NCBI RefSeq assembly: GCF_028290025.1
Contig: NZ_JAQGKQ010000087.1
Span: 1 to 60,247 of the forward strand
DNA length: 60,247 nt
DNA from: Cypionkella sp.
Lineage (GTDB): Bacteria > Pseudomonadota > Alphaproteobacteria > Rhodobacterales > Rhodobacteraceae
Direction of reading: 5' to 3'
The notes beneath the pieces were generated by a model. That model was not told the DNA's origin and did not search any database. It was given only the letters and a program-made list of their open reading frames with translations. Position 1 is the stretch's first letter. Each line of letters begins with the position of its first letter. Below are positions 1 to 10,663 of the stretch, in pieces. The position numbers and the translations under genes were made by a program.

Positions 1-2082
1 GACCTCTAGCGTCGGGTCCTCCAACTGTTTCAGCGCATCTTCGCCGTTTTCGGCCTCAAGCACAGTATAACCGCGCATCCGCAGCGCCCGGCTGGCAAAG
101 GCGCGCACCGGAGCCTCATCTTCGACCAGCAGCACCACGCCTTCGCCTTGCCGCAACACCACTTTCTTCTGCACCGGAGCCAGCACCTCGGTCTGTGCAG
201 CACCTACGAAAATCGGGAAATATAGCTGAAACACCGAGCCTTCGCCTTCGGTCGAATCAACAAAAATGAAGCCGCCAGACTGTTTGACGATGCCGTAAGC
301 CGTTGAAAGCCCAAGTCCCGTACCCTCACCAACGCGCTTTGTGGTGAAAAACGGCTCAAAGATTTTCTGCAACCGCTCTGGCGGAATACCCACACCCGAA
401 TCGCTGACCCGGATCAGCGCATACTCGCCCGCAGGCACCACCGCCCGGTCTCGCCGCATCTCATCTCGCAACGTCAGCGCCTCTGTTTCAATCCGAATCG
501 TGCCGCCGTCAGGCATTGCGTCGCGCGCGTTCACCACGAGGTTCATAATTACCTGCTCCAACTGGCGTTTGTCGGCGCGGATCGGCCCCAGATCAGCGGC
601 ATGGCCCAGTCGCAGTCGCACCCGCTCTCCGACCAGCCGATTGAGCAGATGCGCCAATTCCGACAGCACATCCTGCAACTCAATCCGCTCTGGCTTCAGG
701 GTCTGCTTGCGCGAAAACGCCAGCAACTGCCCAACCAAAGCCGCCGCTCGGTTGGCATTTTGATGGATCTGAATGAGATCGGCATATTCGCTATCACTGC
801 TGCTGTGGCGCAGCAAAAGCAGATCGCAATGTCCCGAGATCGCCGTCAGCAGGTTGTTGAAGTCATGTGCAACACCGCCCGCAAGTTGGCCAATCGCTTG
901 CATTTTCTGGCTTTGAACAAATTGCGCTTCGAGGGTTTTTAGCTCGGTTGCATCCTGCAATACGGCCAGCACACCCGGGCGGCCCAAATCGACAATGCGG
1001 CGCAGCGTCACCTGCAAAAACACTTCGCCACCCAGCCTGCTTGCGCAAAGCACCTCTGCTCCGCCGGGGATGCGTTCGTTTGCCACATCCGACAACCAAT
1101 CACCGACCGGGCGGCCCAGCCCCTCAAACAAATCGTGCAGCATTTCGGGCGCACCATCCAGATGCAGCAAATCGCGCGCGGCCTTGTTGGCCTGTCGCAA
1201 CGCACCGTTTACCTCAAATTTCAGCAGCGCCACCGGTACATGCTCAAAATCCGCCGACATGCTTTCGTCGTTCGGATGCCGCGCCACGGGCAGCAGATAA
1301 ATCTCGCGCCGCTCTCCAACACCCTCAACCTCGGCCAGGATCGCGCGCACCGGGCCCGTCGCTGCCGACACCTCAACTTCTTCGCCCGAATGCAGCGTAC
1401 TCGAAGTGAAAACCCGGTCCAGCCGTTTTGGCCGCCCGCCGAGCAGCCTGCGCATCGCGTCATTGGTGAACAGCACCACGCCCGCCTTGTTCGCCGTCAA
1501 CATCGGCAGGCTCAGCGAGTCCGCACCGCGCCCCGCCGTACTGCGATCCTGAAACTCCTCCAATCGCCACAAATAGCGCGACGGCGTCACCTGATGCACC
1601 GAAAGCCGCAGATGGCCGCGCCGCGTCGCCACATCTTCACGCGCCGAACCGGAATGGCTCGCCCGCGCTTGCAGCCGGTACAGCACGGCCGAGGGCGCGG
1701 CAAAATGATCTTTCAGCGCCGAAATCAGCGTGCCGCTGTGGGTCGCACCAAAACGATGCTGCGCCGCAGTATTTTGAAAGCCGATTTGGCCCTGCTGATC
1801 CGTGGTAAAGCAGGGTGTTGCATCAAGTCCGACCAACGCAATCAGCCGGGCCTCTGTCTGCTGCGCCCCGCGCAGCTCGAACCAGCCCGAGCTTTGCTGC
1901 AACACCGCGAGCGCAGAAAACGTCAGCCCGCCCGTCAGAAACATCAGCTGCGTCACAAGTTGCGCCGTCAACATAATGCCAGCCGCACAGCAAATCGCCG
2001 CTGCGATCAGCACTTCCAAGCCGATATTCTGATGCCTGCCCGGCAAAAATACCTTGGCCAGACTTGTCGTCGAACTGGCCAC
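1..2082 (-). CDS. cckA: CckA-type hybrid sensor histidine kinase (partial, C-terminus beyond left edge)
   Basis: Membrane hybrid kinase that, in alphaproteobacteria, feeds phosphate through ChpT to CtrA. Reading leftward from a GTG at 2082 gives about 694 residues. Two hydrophobic segments lie near residues 15-60, followed by PAS-like sensing regions. The H-box [14 protein letters not shown] has its phospho-histidine at about residue 406; the N-box [14 protein letters not shown] and G-boxes [11 protein letters not shown] and [15 protein letters not shown] follow. A receiver domain starts at [10 protein letters not shown], and the window ends before its phospho-accepting Asp. The [11 protein letters not shown]-box is typical of CckA. 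The start is uncertain: there is no good ribosome site, and the frame stays open upstream. It lies downstream of rsmB, with its own candidate promoter between them. Confidence 0.9.
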   Translation of the reverse strand, partial: MASSTTSLAKVFLPGRHQNIGLEVLIAAAICCAAGIMLTAQLVTQLMFLTGGLTFSALAVLQQSSGWFELRGAQQTEARLIALVGLDATPCFTTDQQGQIGFQNTAAQHRFGATHSGTLISALKDHFAAPSAVLYRLQARASHSGSAREDVATRRGHLRLSVHQVTPSRYLWRLEEFQDRSTAGRGADSLSLPMLTANKAGVVLFTNDAMRRLLGGRPKRLDRVFTSSTLHSGEEVEVSAATGPVRAILAEVEGVGERREIYLLPVARHPNDESMSADFEHVPVALLKFEVNGALRQANKAARDLLHLDGAPEMLHDLFEGLGRPVGDWLSDVANERIPGGAEVLCASRLGGEVFLQVTLRRIVDLGRPGVLAVLQDATELKTLEAQFVQSQKMQAIGQLAGGVAHDFNNLLTAISGHCDLLLLRHSSSDSEYADLIQIHQNANRAAALVGQLLAFSRKQTLKPERIELQDVLSELAHLLNRLVGERVRLRLGHAADLGPIRADKRQLEQVIMNLVVNARDAMPDGGTIRIETEALTLRDEMRRDRAVVPAGEYALIRVSDSGVGIPPERLQKIFEPFFTTKRVGEGTGLGLSTAYGIVKQSGGFIFVDSTEGEGSVFQLYFPIFVGAAQTEVLAPVQKKVVLRQGEGVVLLVEDEAPVRAFASRALRMRGYTVLEAENGEDALKQLEDPTLEV

Positions 2083-2145
2083 TACGCCCTCCGATCCGGG
2101 ATTCGTTTCGTATAATTCGGTCGCATCATTCTGGCGGGCAAAGTG

Positions 2146-2161
2146 TTAAGCGCGGCTTAAC
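2146..2161. promoter_or_regulatory. Candidate CtrA-binding box upstream of cckA
   Basis: TTAAGCGCGGCTTAAC matches the full CtrA consensus TTAA-N7-TTAA. It lies in the rsmB-cckA gap, about 64 bases before the proposed cckA start, where a promoter is expected. The match is seen directly; CtrA control is inferred. Two other matches in the window (10653-10667, 13691-13705) fall on stop codons between convergent genes, so position is what gives this one weight. Confidence 0.5.
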
Positions 2162-2227
2162 CGCATCGCTTGTAACGCAAAATCACGTTCAGATAGAGTG
2201 AAAATCGTGTCTAAGTTGTGTACGAAC

Positions 2228-3382
2228 TCAAACTTCACGCGTCAATAGCGCCACAAAGAACCCATCCGCGCCCTGCAGCGGTGAAAATCGGCGCTGTAAC
2301 GGGTTGAGCCAACCTGAATGCTTCGCCAGAAACTGCGCAATTTGCGCTTCGTTCTCGCAATTCAGCATCGAGCAGGTCGCGTAAGCCAGCGTACCATTCG
2401 GAGCCAAAAGCCCCGCCACGCTGTCCAAAATCCCCGCCTGCATCTCGCACAAAGCCGTCAATCGCTCTGGCGTCAGCGCCCATTTGCCTTGCGGATCACG
2501 CCGCCAACTGCCCGAGCCCGAACATGGCACATCTGTGAGGATCACATCGTAACCCTCTCCAATCGCAGCAGTTTCCACGATACTAATCGCAGCGCCAGCC
2601 CGCGCCGCCCGCACCGGAATGTCGCGCATCCGCCGCGGGTCCACATCATGCGCCACCACGCTCGCCTTCGCCTGCGCAGCCATCGCTAAAGCCTTGCCAC
2701 CGCCGCCACTACAGTAGTCGAGCACGCGCTGTCCGTCCTCCAACGGCAGCGCCTCAATCACCGCTTGGCTTGCCGCATCTTGCAACTCTACCAGCCCCTC
2801 CAGATACGCTTGCGATTTCTGGATTTTCCGAGCATTTTCCGTGACTTCCAAGGCTGTCTTCGCTAACGGATGTGGCCTCGTTTCAATCTCCTCCGCCGCC
2901 AAAGCCGCCTGCGCCGCCAGCAGCGAAGCTTTGCCCAAATTCACCCGCAGAAACACCGGAGCACGCCTGCGCAGCGCATGCATCACGCCGGCAAAATCAT
3001 CCCCCAACGCCGCCTGCAACGATGCCGCCAACCACTCCGGGCAATCCAGCCCGACGTTGCCCTCGGGCGTAAATCCCGCATCGGCATCTCCCAACACAGC
3101 CGGAGCATGACCTATCCCAGTAAACCACTCCGCCGCATCCAAACCCCGATCCCGCAAGCCGCCTAGCACCAACCCGCGCCCGGTTTCCGAACCGCCAAGC
3201 GCCGCATACGACCGCTTACACCGCAGCGCATCGAACACCAGATCGCGCACCGCCGCCCGATCACCCGAGCCTGCAAATCGGCTCGCCCGCCCCCAGTTCG
3301 TCAGCGCCTGCTCTGCGCCCGAGCCCGCCAAAATCCGGTCCAACACGTCGATGGCGGCCGAAAGTCGCGCTTGCGGTGTCAT
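2228..3382 (-). CDS. rsmB: RsmB/NOP2/Sun-family 16S rRNA (cytosine-C5)-methyltransferase
   Basis: SAM-dependent enzyme expected to form 5-methylcytosine in 16S rRNA. At 384 residues it has an N-terminal RNA-binding region (roughly 1-160) and a Rossmann methyltransferase domain. The SAM motif is VLDYCSGGGGKALAMAAQ. The two family cysteines are visible in DVPCSGSGSWRRD and in YATCSMLNCENE, the latter holding the catalytic Cys of motif VI. It lies upstream of cckA on the same strand and diverges from exoD. The RsmB subtype is inferred from overall form; a closely related rRNA m5C methyltransferase is possible. Confidence 0.85.
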   Translation of the reverse strand: MTPQARLSAAIDVLDRILAGSGAEQALTNWGRASRFAGSGDRAAVRDLVFDALRCKRSYAALGGSETGRGLVLGGLRDRGLDAAEWFTGIGHAPAVLGDADAGFTPEGNVGLDCPEWLAASLQAALGDDFAGVMHALRRRAPVFLRVNLGKASLLAAQAALAAEEIETRPHPLAKTALEVTENARKIQKSQAYLEGLVELQDAASQAVIEALPLEDGQRVLDYCSGGGGKALAMAAQAKASVVAHDVDPRRMRDIPVRAARAGAAISIVETAAIGEGYDVILTDVPCSGSGSWRRDPQGKWALTPERLTALCEMQAGILDSVAGLLAPNGTLAYATCSMLNCENEAQIAQFLAKHSGWLNPLQRRFSPLQGADGFFVALLTREV

Positions 3383-3579
3383 GGCCTACCCCTTTAACCC
3401 GTGTTTCACGCCTCCCTACCGCGCCCGCGTTTTTCCCGCAACCAAACCCCGGGCCACTCAATCCCCTACCGCCAAATATCCCGCCCCAAATCAGTGCCAC
3501 CCGCATGATCCCGCCGTTTCAAACCACACCTCTGGCAATTCCCACCGCACCGCCCCATCTTCACCCCAAGCGAGGTGCC

Positions 3580-4200
3580 ATGCCCAATCCCCAAACCGAC
3601 CATATTCCGCTCTCAAAGCAACTGCTCCGCCTCGTTCAATCCGGCACCTCCGAGCGGGTCAGCCTTGGCGATCTGGTCAGCGGCATCAAAACCCATGCCC
3701 GCGCTACCTTGTTGATATTGTTCGCGATTCCGAACCTGCTGCCCGGTCTGCCCGGCACCTCTGCAGTCACCGGCCTGCCACTGGTTTACCTGACTTTGCA
3801 GATGATGCTGGGCCGCCCCGCTTGGTTGCCCGGTTTCATCGCCAACCGCTCGCTCTCGCGCGCCAATCTGCTCGCGATCCTGACCCGCGCCGCGCCCTAC
3901 CTCGCCCGCGTTGAGAAAGTCCTTCACCCCCGCCTGCCGAGCCTGACCTCCGAGCACGCTCAACGGATCATGGGAGCCGTCGGCATCCTGTTAAGCCTGC
4001 TGGTGATGCTGCCGATCCCCTTCGGCAACTTCTTCCCCGCCTTGGCCATCCTGATCGCCGCCCTAGGACTGCTCGGCCATGACGGCTATTTCATCCTCAC
4101 CGCCGCAATAATCGCCATCGCCGCCGTGGTCATGCTGGTCGCAGTCTACTGGGCGCTGATCGCCGCCGTGATCTACATGGCATTCAGCACTACCGCTTGA
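3580..4200 (+). CDS. exoD: ExoD family exopolysaccharide-synthesis membrane protein
   Basis: Integral membrane protein of about 206 residues. The family is named for the rhizobial exopolysaccharide and alkali-sensitivity gene exoD; its biochemical role is unresolved. The N-terminal part carries GDLVSGIKTHARATLL and IPNLLPGLPGTSAVTGLP, typical of ExoD. Hydrophobic segments follow near residues 135-200. The ATG at 3580 is preceded by GAGGT, whereas the open frame reaches back to 3376 through proline-rich, non-protein-like sequence. It converges on guaB with a shared terminator hairpin between them. Confidence 0.8.
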   Translation: MPNPQTDHIPLSKQLLRLVQSGTSERVSLGDLVSGIKTHARATLLILFAIPNLLPGLPGTSAVTGLPLVYLTLQMMLGRPAWLPGFIANRSLSRANLLAILTRAAPYLARVEKVLHPRLPSLTSEHAQRIMGAVGILLSLLVMLPIPFGNFFPALAILIAALGLLGHDGYFILTAAIIAIAAVVMLVAVYWALIAAVIYMAFSTTA

Positions 4201-4216
4201 AACTCGCTCCAAAACG

Positions 4217-4247
4217 CAAAAAGCCCCGCGCAAACGGGGCCTTCTGA
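4217..4247. terminator. Bidirectional hairpin between exoD and guaB
   Basis: A GCCCCG stem (4223-4228), loop CGCAAA and CGGGGC (4235-4240), with an A-run on the left and a T-rich stretch on the right. It sits between the convergent stop codons of exoD and guaB, so it can serve both strands. Confidence 0.7.
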
Positions 4248-4262
4248 TTTCATTTAGCCGCC

Positions 4263-5729
<1,467 letters not shown>

Positions 5730-5847
5730 CTAAGGGGAGTGTTCGTTTGACGGTTCCCATTTTCACCGATCCGCAGGAATGGCAAGGCCCAAACGCTGCT
5801 TGCGCAGAAAATCAGCCCATGCACACTGCGGACAAATCGGGGGAAAC

Positions 5848-6543
5848 ATGCGCGTCGCCATTATCGAAAACACCGCCATCACCCATCACGGTCAAGTCGG
5901 CGTGGCTTTGCACGAAGCCGCCGCCACCATCGACCTCTATAAACCGTGGCTGGATGGCCGCCTGCCCCGCCCCAACAGCTTCGACGCGCTGATCTCTTTT
6001 GGCGGCGAACAGACCGCTTTGTCCGATCACAGCCACCCGTATCTGCCCGATCTCGCAGCCCTGCTCTACGACACCGCGCTCTCCGGCAAAGCCACCCTTG
6101 GCATCTGTCTCGGCGCGCAAGCGATGGCCCGAGGCGCTGGTGCAACCAACACCATCGGCACCAACCCCGAGTTCGGCTGGTGTCAGATCGCCCTCACCGA
6201 TCAGGGCCGCGCCGACCCCGTCCTAGGCCACCTGCCCGCCACCTTCCCGATCTTCGAATGGCACGCCGACCACTTCACTTTGCCCCCCGGCGCCATCCAT
6301 CTCGCCACCAATCCCGCCGCCCTAGTACAGGCGTACAAGATCGGCCGCGCAGGCTATGCCACCCAGTTCCATTTTGAGGCCAACCGCGCTGTCGTCGCCG
6401 ACTGGACCCGCCATTTCCCCGACCTGATAGAGGCGCATCGCCCCGGCTTCATCGCCAATCTAGCCGACATCTCCACCGAGAAAGGCGTCCCCGCCGATGC
6501 CCACGGCCTTGCCATCGCACGCGCATGGGTAGCCCTGATCTAA
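5848..6543 (+). CDS. Class I glutamine amidotransferase-like protein
   Basis: Stand-alone GATase1-fold protein of about 231 residues, related to the glutaminase half of GMP synthase. The nucleophile elbow is GICLGAQAMARG. The second triad position is seen in ATQFHFEANR, with the His followed two residues later by Glu. The start MRVAIIENT at 5848 follows GGGGGAA; the frame extends upstream to 5779 without family-like sequence. No partner synthase domain is present. Such proteins act in gamma-glutamyl hydrolysis or as GMP-synthase-like enzymes of unknown substrate. The nearby guaB is divergent, so a shared role is only suggested by proximity. Confidence 0.75.
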   Translation: MRVAIIENTAITHHGQVGVALHEAAATIDLYKPWLDGRLPRPNSFDALISFGGEQTALSDHSHPYLPDLAALLYDTALSGKATLGICLGAQAMARGAGATNTIGTNPEFGWCQIALTDQGRADPVLGHLPATFPIFEWHADHFTLPPGAIHLATNPAALVQAYKIGRAGYATQFHFEANRAVVADWTRHFPDLIEAHRPGFIANLADISTEKGVPADAHGLAIARAWVALI

Positions 6544-6622
6544 CTCACCGATCAGCGCCACCCAAAGCTTAACAAACCCAAAACTCAACTCCGCAACCCA
6601 CTGATTTCCCCCACTTCCAGAA

Positions 6623-6641
6623 TGCTCCCAACTTGGGAGCA
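6623..6641. terminator. Palindromic hairpin between convergent genes
   Basis: TGCTCCCAACTTGGGAGCA is a palindrome with 9-base arms around a single centre base. It lies between the 3' ends of the amidotransferase (+) and the PhyH gene (-), so it may terminate either transcript. The U-tract is weak on both strands. Confidence 0.5.
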
Positions 6642-6652
6642 CCCCAAAACCC

Positions 6653-7438
6653 TCACTTCAAAAACGGAAACCAATCCTCGCGCAGCACCTGCCCGGCGAC
6701 CATCCCATGCCCCGGAAACGGCGGCGAAGTCGGCCCCGGCCGCTCCACATACCGCGCATCATCGCCCAGAACCCGCAGCGAAAACGCCCGCCGCCGAGTC
6801 CCCGCCTCATTGCCCCGCGCGCCATGCAGGGTGCGATAATTGAACGCCACCGCATCCCCCGGCTCCATCTCCCACTCCCGCACCGGCATCGCTTCGGCAT
6901 CCGGGTCCGGCACCGCCATGTAGAGATCCGGGTTCGGATAAAACGAGGTTTCCGACAACCAGCGCGTCGGCAACACTTCTTTCGGCCACAGATGCGACCC
7001 CGCCACACAGCGCAAACTCGCCTGTTTCACCGGATCGAGCGGCGACCAAAACGATACATTTTGCCGCCCCTCGACGAAATAATACGGCCCATCCTGATGC
7101 CAAGGCGTAGCGCGAGACGTGCCGGGTTCCTTCACCAACACATGATCGTGGAACATCTGAACGCGGCTCGAACTCATCAACTTAGCCGCCACATCCGCGA
7201 CCTCAGACTGTTTGATCACCCGCTCAAACTCCGGGATGCGATCCCAGTTGCAATAGTCGTCAAAGAACCGCCCCGAATCCCCCGGCCGCAAATTCTCCGC
7301 CGCATAAGGCCCCGGCTCGGCCATATTGCGCGCCACCCCGGCCCGCAATTCCTCGACCCAATCCGCCCAAAGCCCCTTAACCAGCACCACGCCATCGCGC
7401 TGATACGCCTCGACCATCGCATCGGTAACTTCAACCAT
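6653..7438 (-). CDS. Phytanoyl-CoA dioxygenase (PhyH) family oxygenase
   Basis: Predicted Fe(II)/2-oxoglutarate-dependent oxygenase of about 261 residues. The metal triad is visible as HQD (about His114 and Asp116, in TPWHQDGPYYF) and a distal His in YRTLHGARGN. An Arg-rich RRRAFSLR follows, where 2-oxoglutarate normally binds. The ATG at 7438 has AGGAGG five bases upstream, so the overlapping GTG at 7441 is rejected. The substrate is unknown; family members hydroxylate acyl-CoAs and varied small molecules. A LysR regulator is transcribed divergently 87 bases away and is the likely local regulator. Confidence 0.85.
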   Translation of the reverse strand: MVEVTDAMVEAYQRDGVVLVKGLWADWVEELRAGVARNMAEPGPYAAENLRPGDSGRFFDDYCNWDRIPEFERVIKQSEVADVAAKLMSSSRVQMFHDHVLVKEPGTSRATPWHQDGPYYFVEGRQNVSFWSPLDPVKQASLRCVAGSHLWPKEVLPTRWLSETSFYPNPDLYMAVPDPDAEAMPVREWEMEPGDAVAFNYRTLHGARGNEAGTRRRAFSLRVLGDDARYVERPGPTSPPFPGHGMVAGQVLREDWFPFLK

Positions 7439-7525
7439 CACGGCCTCCTGATTTCACTTGCCCTCAAACATGGCCGAGCCCAATCATAGCCGCAAATAAT
7501 ACCTTTCAATGCAGGTCATAACCAA

Positions 7526-8437
7526 ATGCTATCCCTCACCCTGCGCCAACTGGAATACGCCACCGCCGTCGCCCGTCACGGTGGCGTGACCGCAGCCGCC
7601 CAGACACTAAACGTCAGCCAGCCCGCCCTGTCAGTCGCCATTGCTCAACTGGAAACCCTGCTGCAACGCCCGCTTTTCCTGCGCCGAGCCGGTGGCCGCC
7701 TGACCCCCACCGCCTTCGGGCGCGGCTGGCTGGAACTGGCTGAGGTACAACTGACCGCACTTACCCGCCTCACCGACCCCAACACCGCCGCCGAAGACAT
7801 CCGCCTCGCGGTGTTTGAAGACCTCGCGGCTGGCTGTCTGGCACCGATCCTGAACCAAGTAGCCCAACGCGCACCGCAGTTGAAGATCACCCCGCAAGTG
7901 ATGGATTTTGAAACGCTTTCCGAGGCTCTGCACAAGGGCAAAGCCGACCTCGCCTTGACTTGGGATCTTGGTCTGCAAAGCGATATCGCCCGCCAGACCC
8001 TTGCCCGCATCGCCCCCCATGCGATCCTGTCGCCCGATCACCGACTTGCGCAAAACCCAAGCCTGAGCCTCGCCCAACTTGCGGAAGAACCGCTGATCTT
8101 AACCGATCAGGGCCTTTCACTCGGTCATATGCGCGGACTGTTCGCGCAAGCCGGGCTGACCCCACAACTCCGCCACCGCACCGCCTCGCTCGATTTGATG
8201 CGCAGCTACGCCGCCAATGGCCTTGGCATCGGCCTGTCCTACACCAACCCCGCCGCCCGCCTGAGTTCCGATGGGAAACCCTTGGTTACAAGGCCCATCA
8301 GTGATGCCGGGACCGAACCACTTATCCTTGCGCACCTTGCACAAAACCCGCCCTCTGCCGCAGCGCAGCAACTAAGCGCGCTGATCCCAGAGGCGCTGCC
8401 AGTCGCATTGCGTGGCGAATCACCGCTGATTATTTGA
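7526..8437 (+). CDS. LysR family transcriptional regulator
   Basis: DNA-binding regulator of 303 residues. The winged HTH occupies about residues 1-60 (LRQLEYATAVARHGGVTAAA, then LNVSQPALSVAIAQLETLLQ), and an effector-binding domain starts near residue 90. It is divergent from the PhyH oxygenase gene, the usual LysR target arrangement, so control of that gene is inferred. The 7439-7525 gap should hold both promoters; I could not define a convincing T-N11-A operator there. Confidence 0.9.
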   Translation: MLSLTLRQLEYATAVARHGGVTAAAQTLNVSQPALSVAIAQLETLLQRPLFLRRAGGRLTPTAFGRGWLELAEVQLTALTRLTDPNTAAEDIRLAVFEDLAAGCLAPILNQVAQRAPQLKITPQVMDFETLSEALHKGKADLALTWDLGLQSDIARQTLARIAPHAILSPDHRLAQNPSLSLAQLAEEPLILTDQGLSLGHMRGLFAQAGLTPQLRHRTASLDLMRSYAANGLGIGLSYTNPAARLSSDGKPLVTRPISDAGTEPLILAHLAQNPPSAAAQQLSALIPEALPVALRGESPLII

Positions 8438-8607
8438 TACCGCTTTGAGCCGGCCCAGCCATCGCAACCTACTGAATTAATTTAAAGTGCTGAGAATCAG
8501 GCGAGGCTAAGTATAACCGTCGTTCAAACACTTTGACCCCCCCGCCCATGGCGGCTAGTGTCGCCCCGCAACCTGACCCCTCAATCTGACTTGGGTATCC
8601 GACCCCG

Positions 8608-9636
8608 ATGAACCTAAAAGAACTGGCGCAAAAGCTGAACCTCTCGCCCACGACCGTCAGCCGCGCGCTGAACGGTTATCCCGAGGTTAACGATGTGACG
8701 CGCGACCGTATTGTAGCGGCCGCCAAGCGCTACAACTACCGCCCCAATACCCGCGCCATTCGGCTGGCTACCGGGCGTGCGATGGCGGTCGGCCATGTCA
8801 TTCCGGTTGCCACCAAAAGCGAGATTATGAATCCGGTCTTTGGTGACTTTATCGCCGGCGCGGGTGAGGTTTACGCCGCAAATGGCTATGATATGCTGCT
8901 GTCCGTGGTCGCAGATGAGGCCGAAGCCGCCGCCTACCGCGATCTGAAATCGCGCGGCGCGGTTGATGGCGTGATCGTCCACGCCGTGCGCACCTATGAT
9001 CCGCGCATCGCCTGTCTGCAAGACTTGGGTCTGCCGTTTGTCACCCATGGTCGGGCTACCGGTATCGAGGTCGATTATTCCTGGGTCGATGTCAACAACC
9101 GCCGCGCCTTCCTGCGCGCCACCGAGTTTCTGCTGGATTTGGGCCATAGCCGCATCGCCTTGATCAACGGCAAAGAGGAAATGGACTTCGCCATCCGCCG
9201 CCGCACCGGATATGTTGATGCGTTGCTGGGGCATGAGATTGCGCGCGACGCCGACCTGATGACCAGCGATGAGATGACCGAGGTCTCCGGCCACCGCGCC
9301 GCCAAGCGTATGCTGGCGCTGGATAATCCCCCAACCGCTTTCGTTGCCGCCTCTATGCTCTCCGGCATGGGCGTGCGCCGCGCGATTGAAGGTCAGGGCC
9401 TTAAACTCGGTCGTGACGTCTCAGTGATCATCTTCGACGACGAACTCAGCTATCTGCGCAACGGCGAAGATTTGCCTATTTTCACCGCCACACGGTCTTC
9501 TGTGCGCGATGCCGGGCGCATTGCTGCTGAAATGCTGCTTGCGCTGGTCGCCGACCCACTGCAAGCCCCACTGCAACGCCTGCTAGAGGCCGATCTGATC
9601 ATCGGCCAATCCACCGGCCCTGCCCCGCGTAAGTAA
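8608..9636 (+). CDS. LacI family transcriptional regulator
   Basis: 342 residues: N-terminal LacI HTH with hinge (LKELAQKLNLSPTTVSRALN, residues 2-21) and a periplasmic-binding-like sugar-sensing domain from about residue 60. It lies 48 bases upstream of glucokinase on the same strand. The HTH resembles AglR-type alpha-glucoside regulators of alphaproteobacteria, where glk neighbours the aglEFGAK transporter. No such transporter is present here, so that subtype is a guess. Upstream (8438-8607) I see no clear LacI-type palindrome. Confidence 0.88.
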   Translation: MNLKELAQKLNLSPTTVSRALNGYPEVNDVTRDRIVAAAKRYNYRPNTRAIRLATGRAMAVGHVIPVATKSEIMNPVFGDFIAGAGEVYAANGYDMLLSVVADEAEAAAYRDLKSRGAVDGVIVHAVRTYDPRIACLQDLGLPFVTHGRATGIEVDYSWVDVNNRRAFLRATEFLLDLGHSRIALINGKEEMDFAIRRRTGYVDALLGHEIARDADLMTSDEMTEVSGHRAAKRMLALDNPPTAFVAASMLSGMGVRRAIEGQGLKLGRDVSVIIFDDELSYLRNGEDLPIFTATRSSVRDAGRIAAEMLLALVADPLQAPLQRLLEADLIIGQSTGPAPRK

Positions 9637-9684
9637 CGTAGTTTCAACGGCCTGCGGGCTAAAGCTAAGACAATGAGGTCACAA

Positions 9685-10656
9685 ATGTCCAAGCCCCTTG
9701 CCCTCGTTGCCGATATCGGTGGCACCAACACCCGCGTCGCTTTGGCCGATGGAAAAGTGGTGCGCCAAGCCAGCATCCGCCGCTATGCCAACGCCGAGTT
9801 CACCAGCTTGGAGCCGGTTTTGACCCGCTACATGGCCGAAGAAGGCTTGAAATCGGTCGATGGCGTCTGCGTCGCCGCCGCTGGTCCGGTTCGTGATGGC
9901 GTAGCCGTGATGACCAACCTATCGTGGGTGATCGACGCCGCTTTGCTGATCCGCGCCACGCAGGCTTCCCAAACAGCGATCCTCAACGATCTACAAGCGC
10001 AAGGCCATGCTTTGGGCCATATCGCCCCCGAATTTCTGCGCACCCTGATCCCCGGTCCGCAGCTGGCTGGTGCCACGATGCTGGTGGTCGGCGTTGGCAC
10101 CGGTATGAATGCCGCCCCGGTGCATGATACCGCCCAAGGTCGCCTCGTCGCCCCGTCAGAATGCGGCCATATCGCGATGCCAGTGCAGACCGAGCAAGAT
10201 TTCCGCCTGTCGCGCTTTGTCGCCCACTGCGGCACCAATGCGCATGGTTACGCCGGGGTTGAGGACGTTTTGGCGGGCCGTGGTCTGGAACGCATCCACG
10301 CCTTCATCACCGCCGAGGCTGGCCATCCGCAAGATCTGAAAGCCGCCGCGATCATGGCCGCCCTTGCTGCCAATGACCCTCTCGCGCGCGAAACTGCCAA
10401 GCTTTACATGCACTTACTCGGTCAGGAGCTTGGCAACCTCGCGCTGATCCACCTGCCGTTCGGTGGCATCTACCTGATCGGCGGCGTCGCCCGCGCCATG
10501 GTGCCTTACATGGATGAGATGAACCTCGCCGCTGCTTTCCGCGACAAGGGTCGCTTCGCCGAGTTCATGCAAAGCTTCGCGGTCTACGCGGTTGAAGACG
10601 ATTTCGCGGCGCTCACCGGTTGCGCCGCTTACCTGGCCAGCGGTGGCCGGGATTAA
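9685..10656 (+). CDS. glk: Glucokinase
   Basis: ATP-dependent phosphorylation of glucose to glucose 6-phosphate. About 323 residues of the Glk/ROK-related ASKHA fold. The phosphate-1 loop is VADIGGTNTRVAL, the sugar-binding stretch is AAAGPVRDGVAVMTNLSW, the catalytic Asp region is ILNDLQAQGHAL, and VGVGTGMNAA and SECGHIAMP follow. The ATG at 9685 has GAGGTC six bases upstream, preferred to the ATG at 9673. It probably forms an operon with the LacI gene. Its product feeds zwf/pgi and pgm/glg elsewhere in the window. Confidence 0.92.
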   Translation: MSKPLALVADIGGTNTRVALADGKVVRQASIRRYANAEFTSLEPVLTRYMAEEGLKSVDGVCVAAAGPVRDGVAVMTNLSWVIDAALLIRATQASQTAILNDLQAQGHALGHIAPEFLRTLIPGPQLAGATMLVVGVGTGMNAAPVHDTAQGRLVAPSECGHIAMPVQTEQDFRLSRFVAHCGTNAHGYAGVEDVLAGRGLERIHAFITAEAGHPQDLKAAAIMAALAANDPLARETAKLYMHLLGQELGNLALIHLPFGGIYLIGGVARAMVPYMDEMNLAAAFRDKGRFAEFMQSFAVYAVEDDFAALTGCAAYLASGGRD

Positions 10657-10663
10657 CCCCCGG

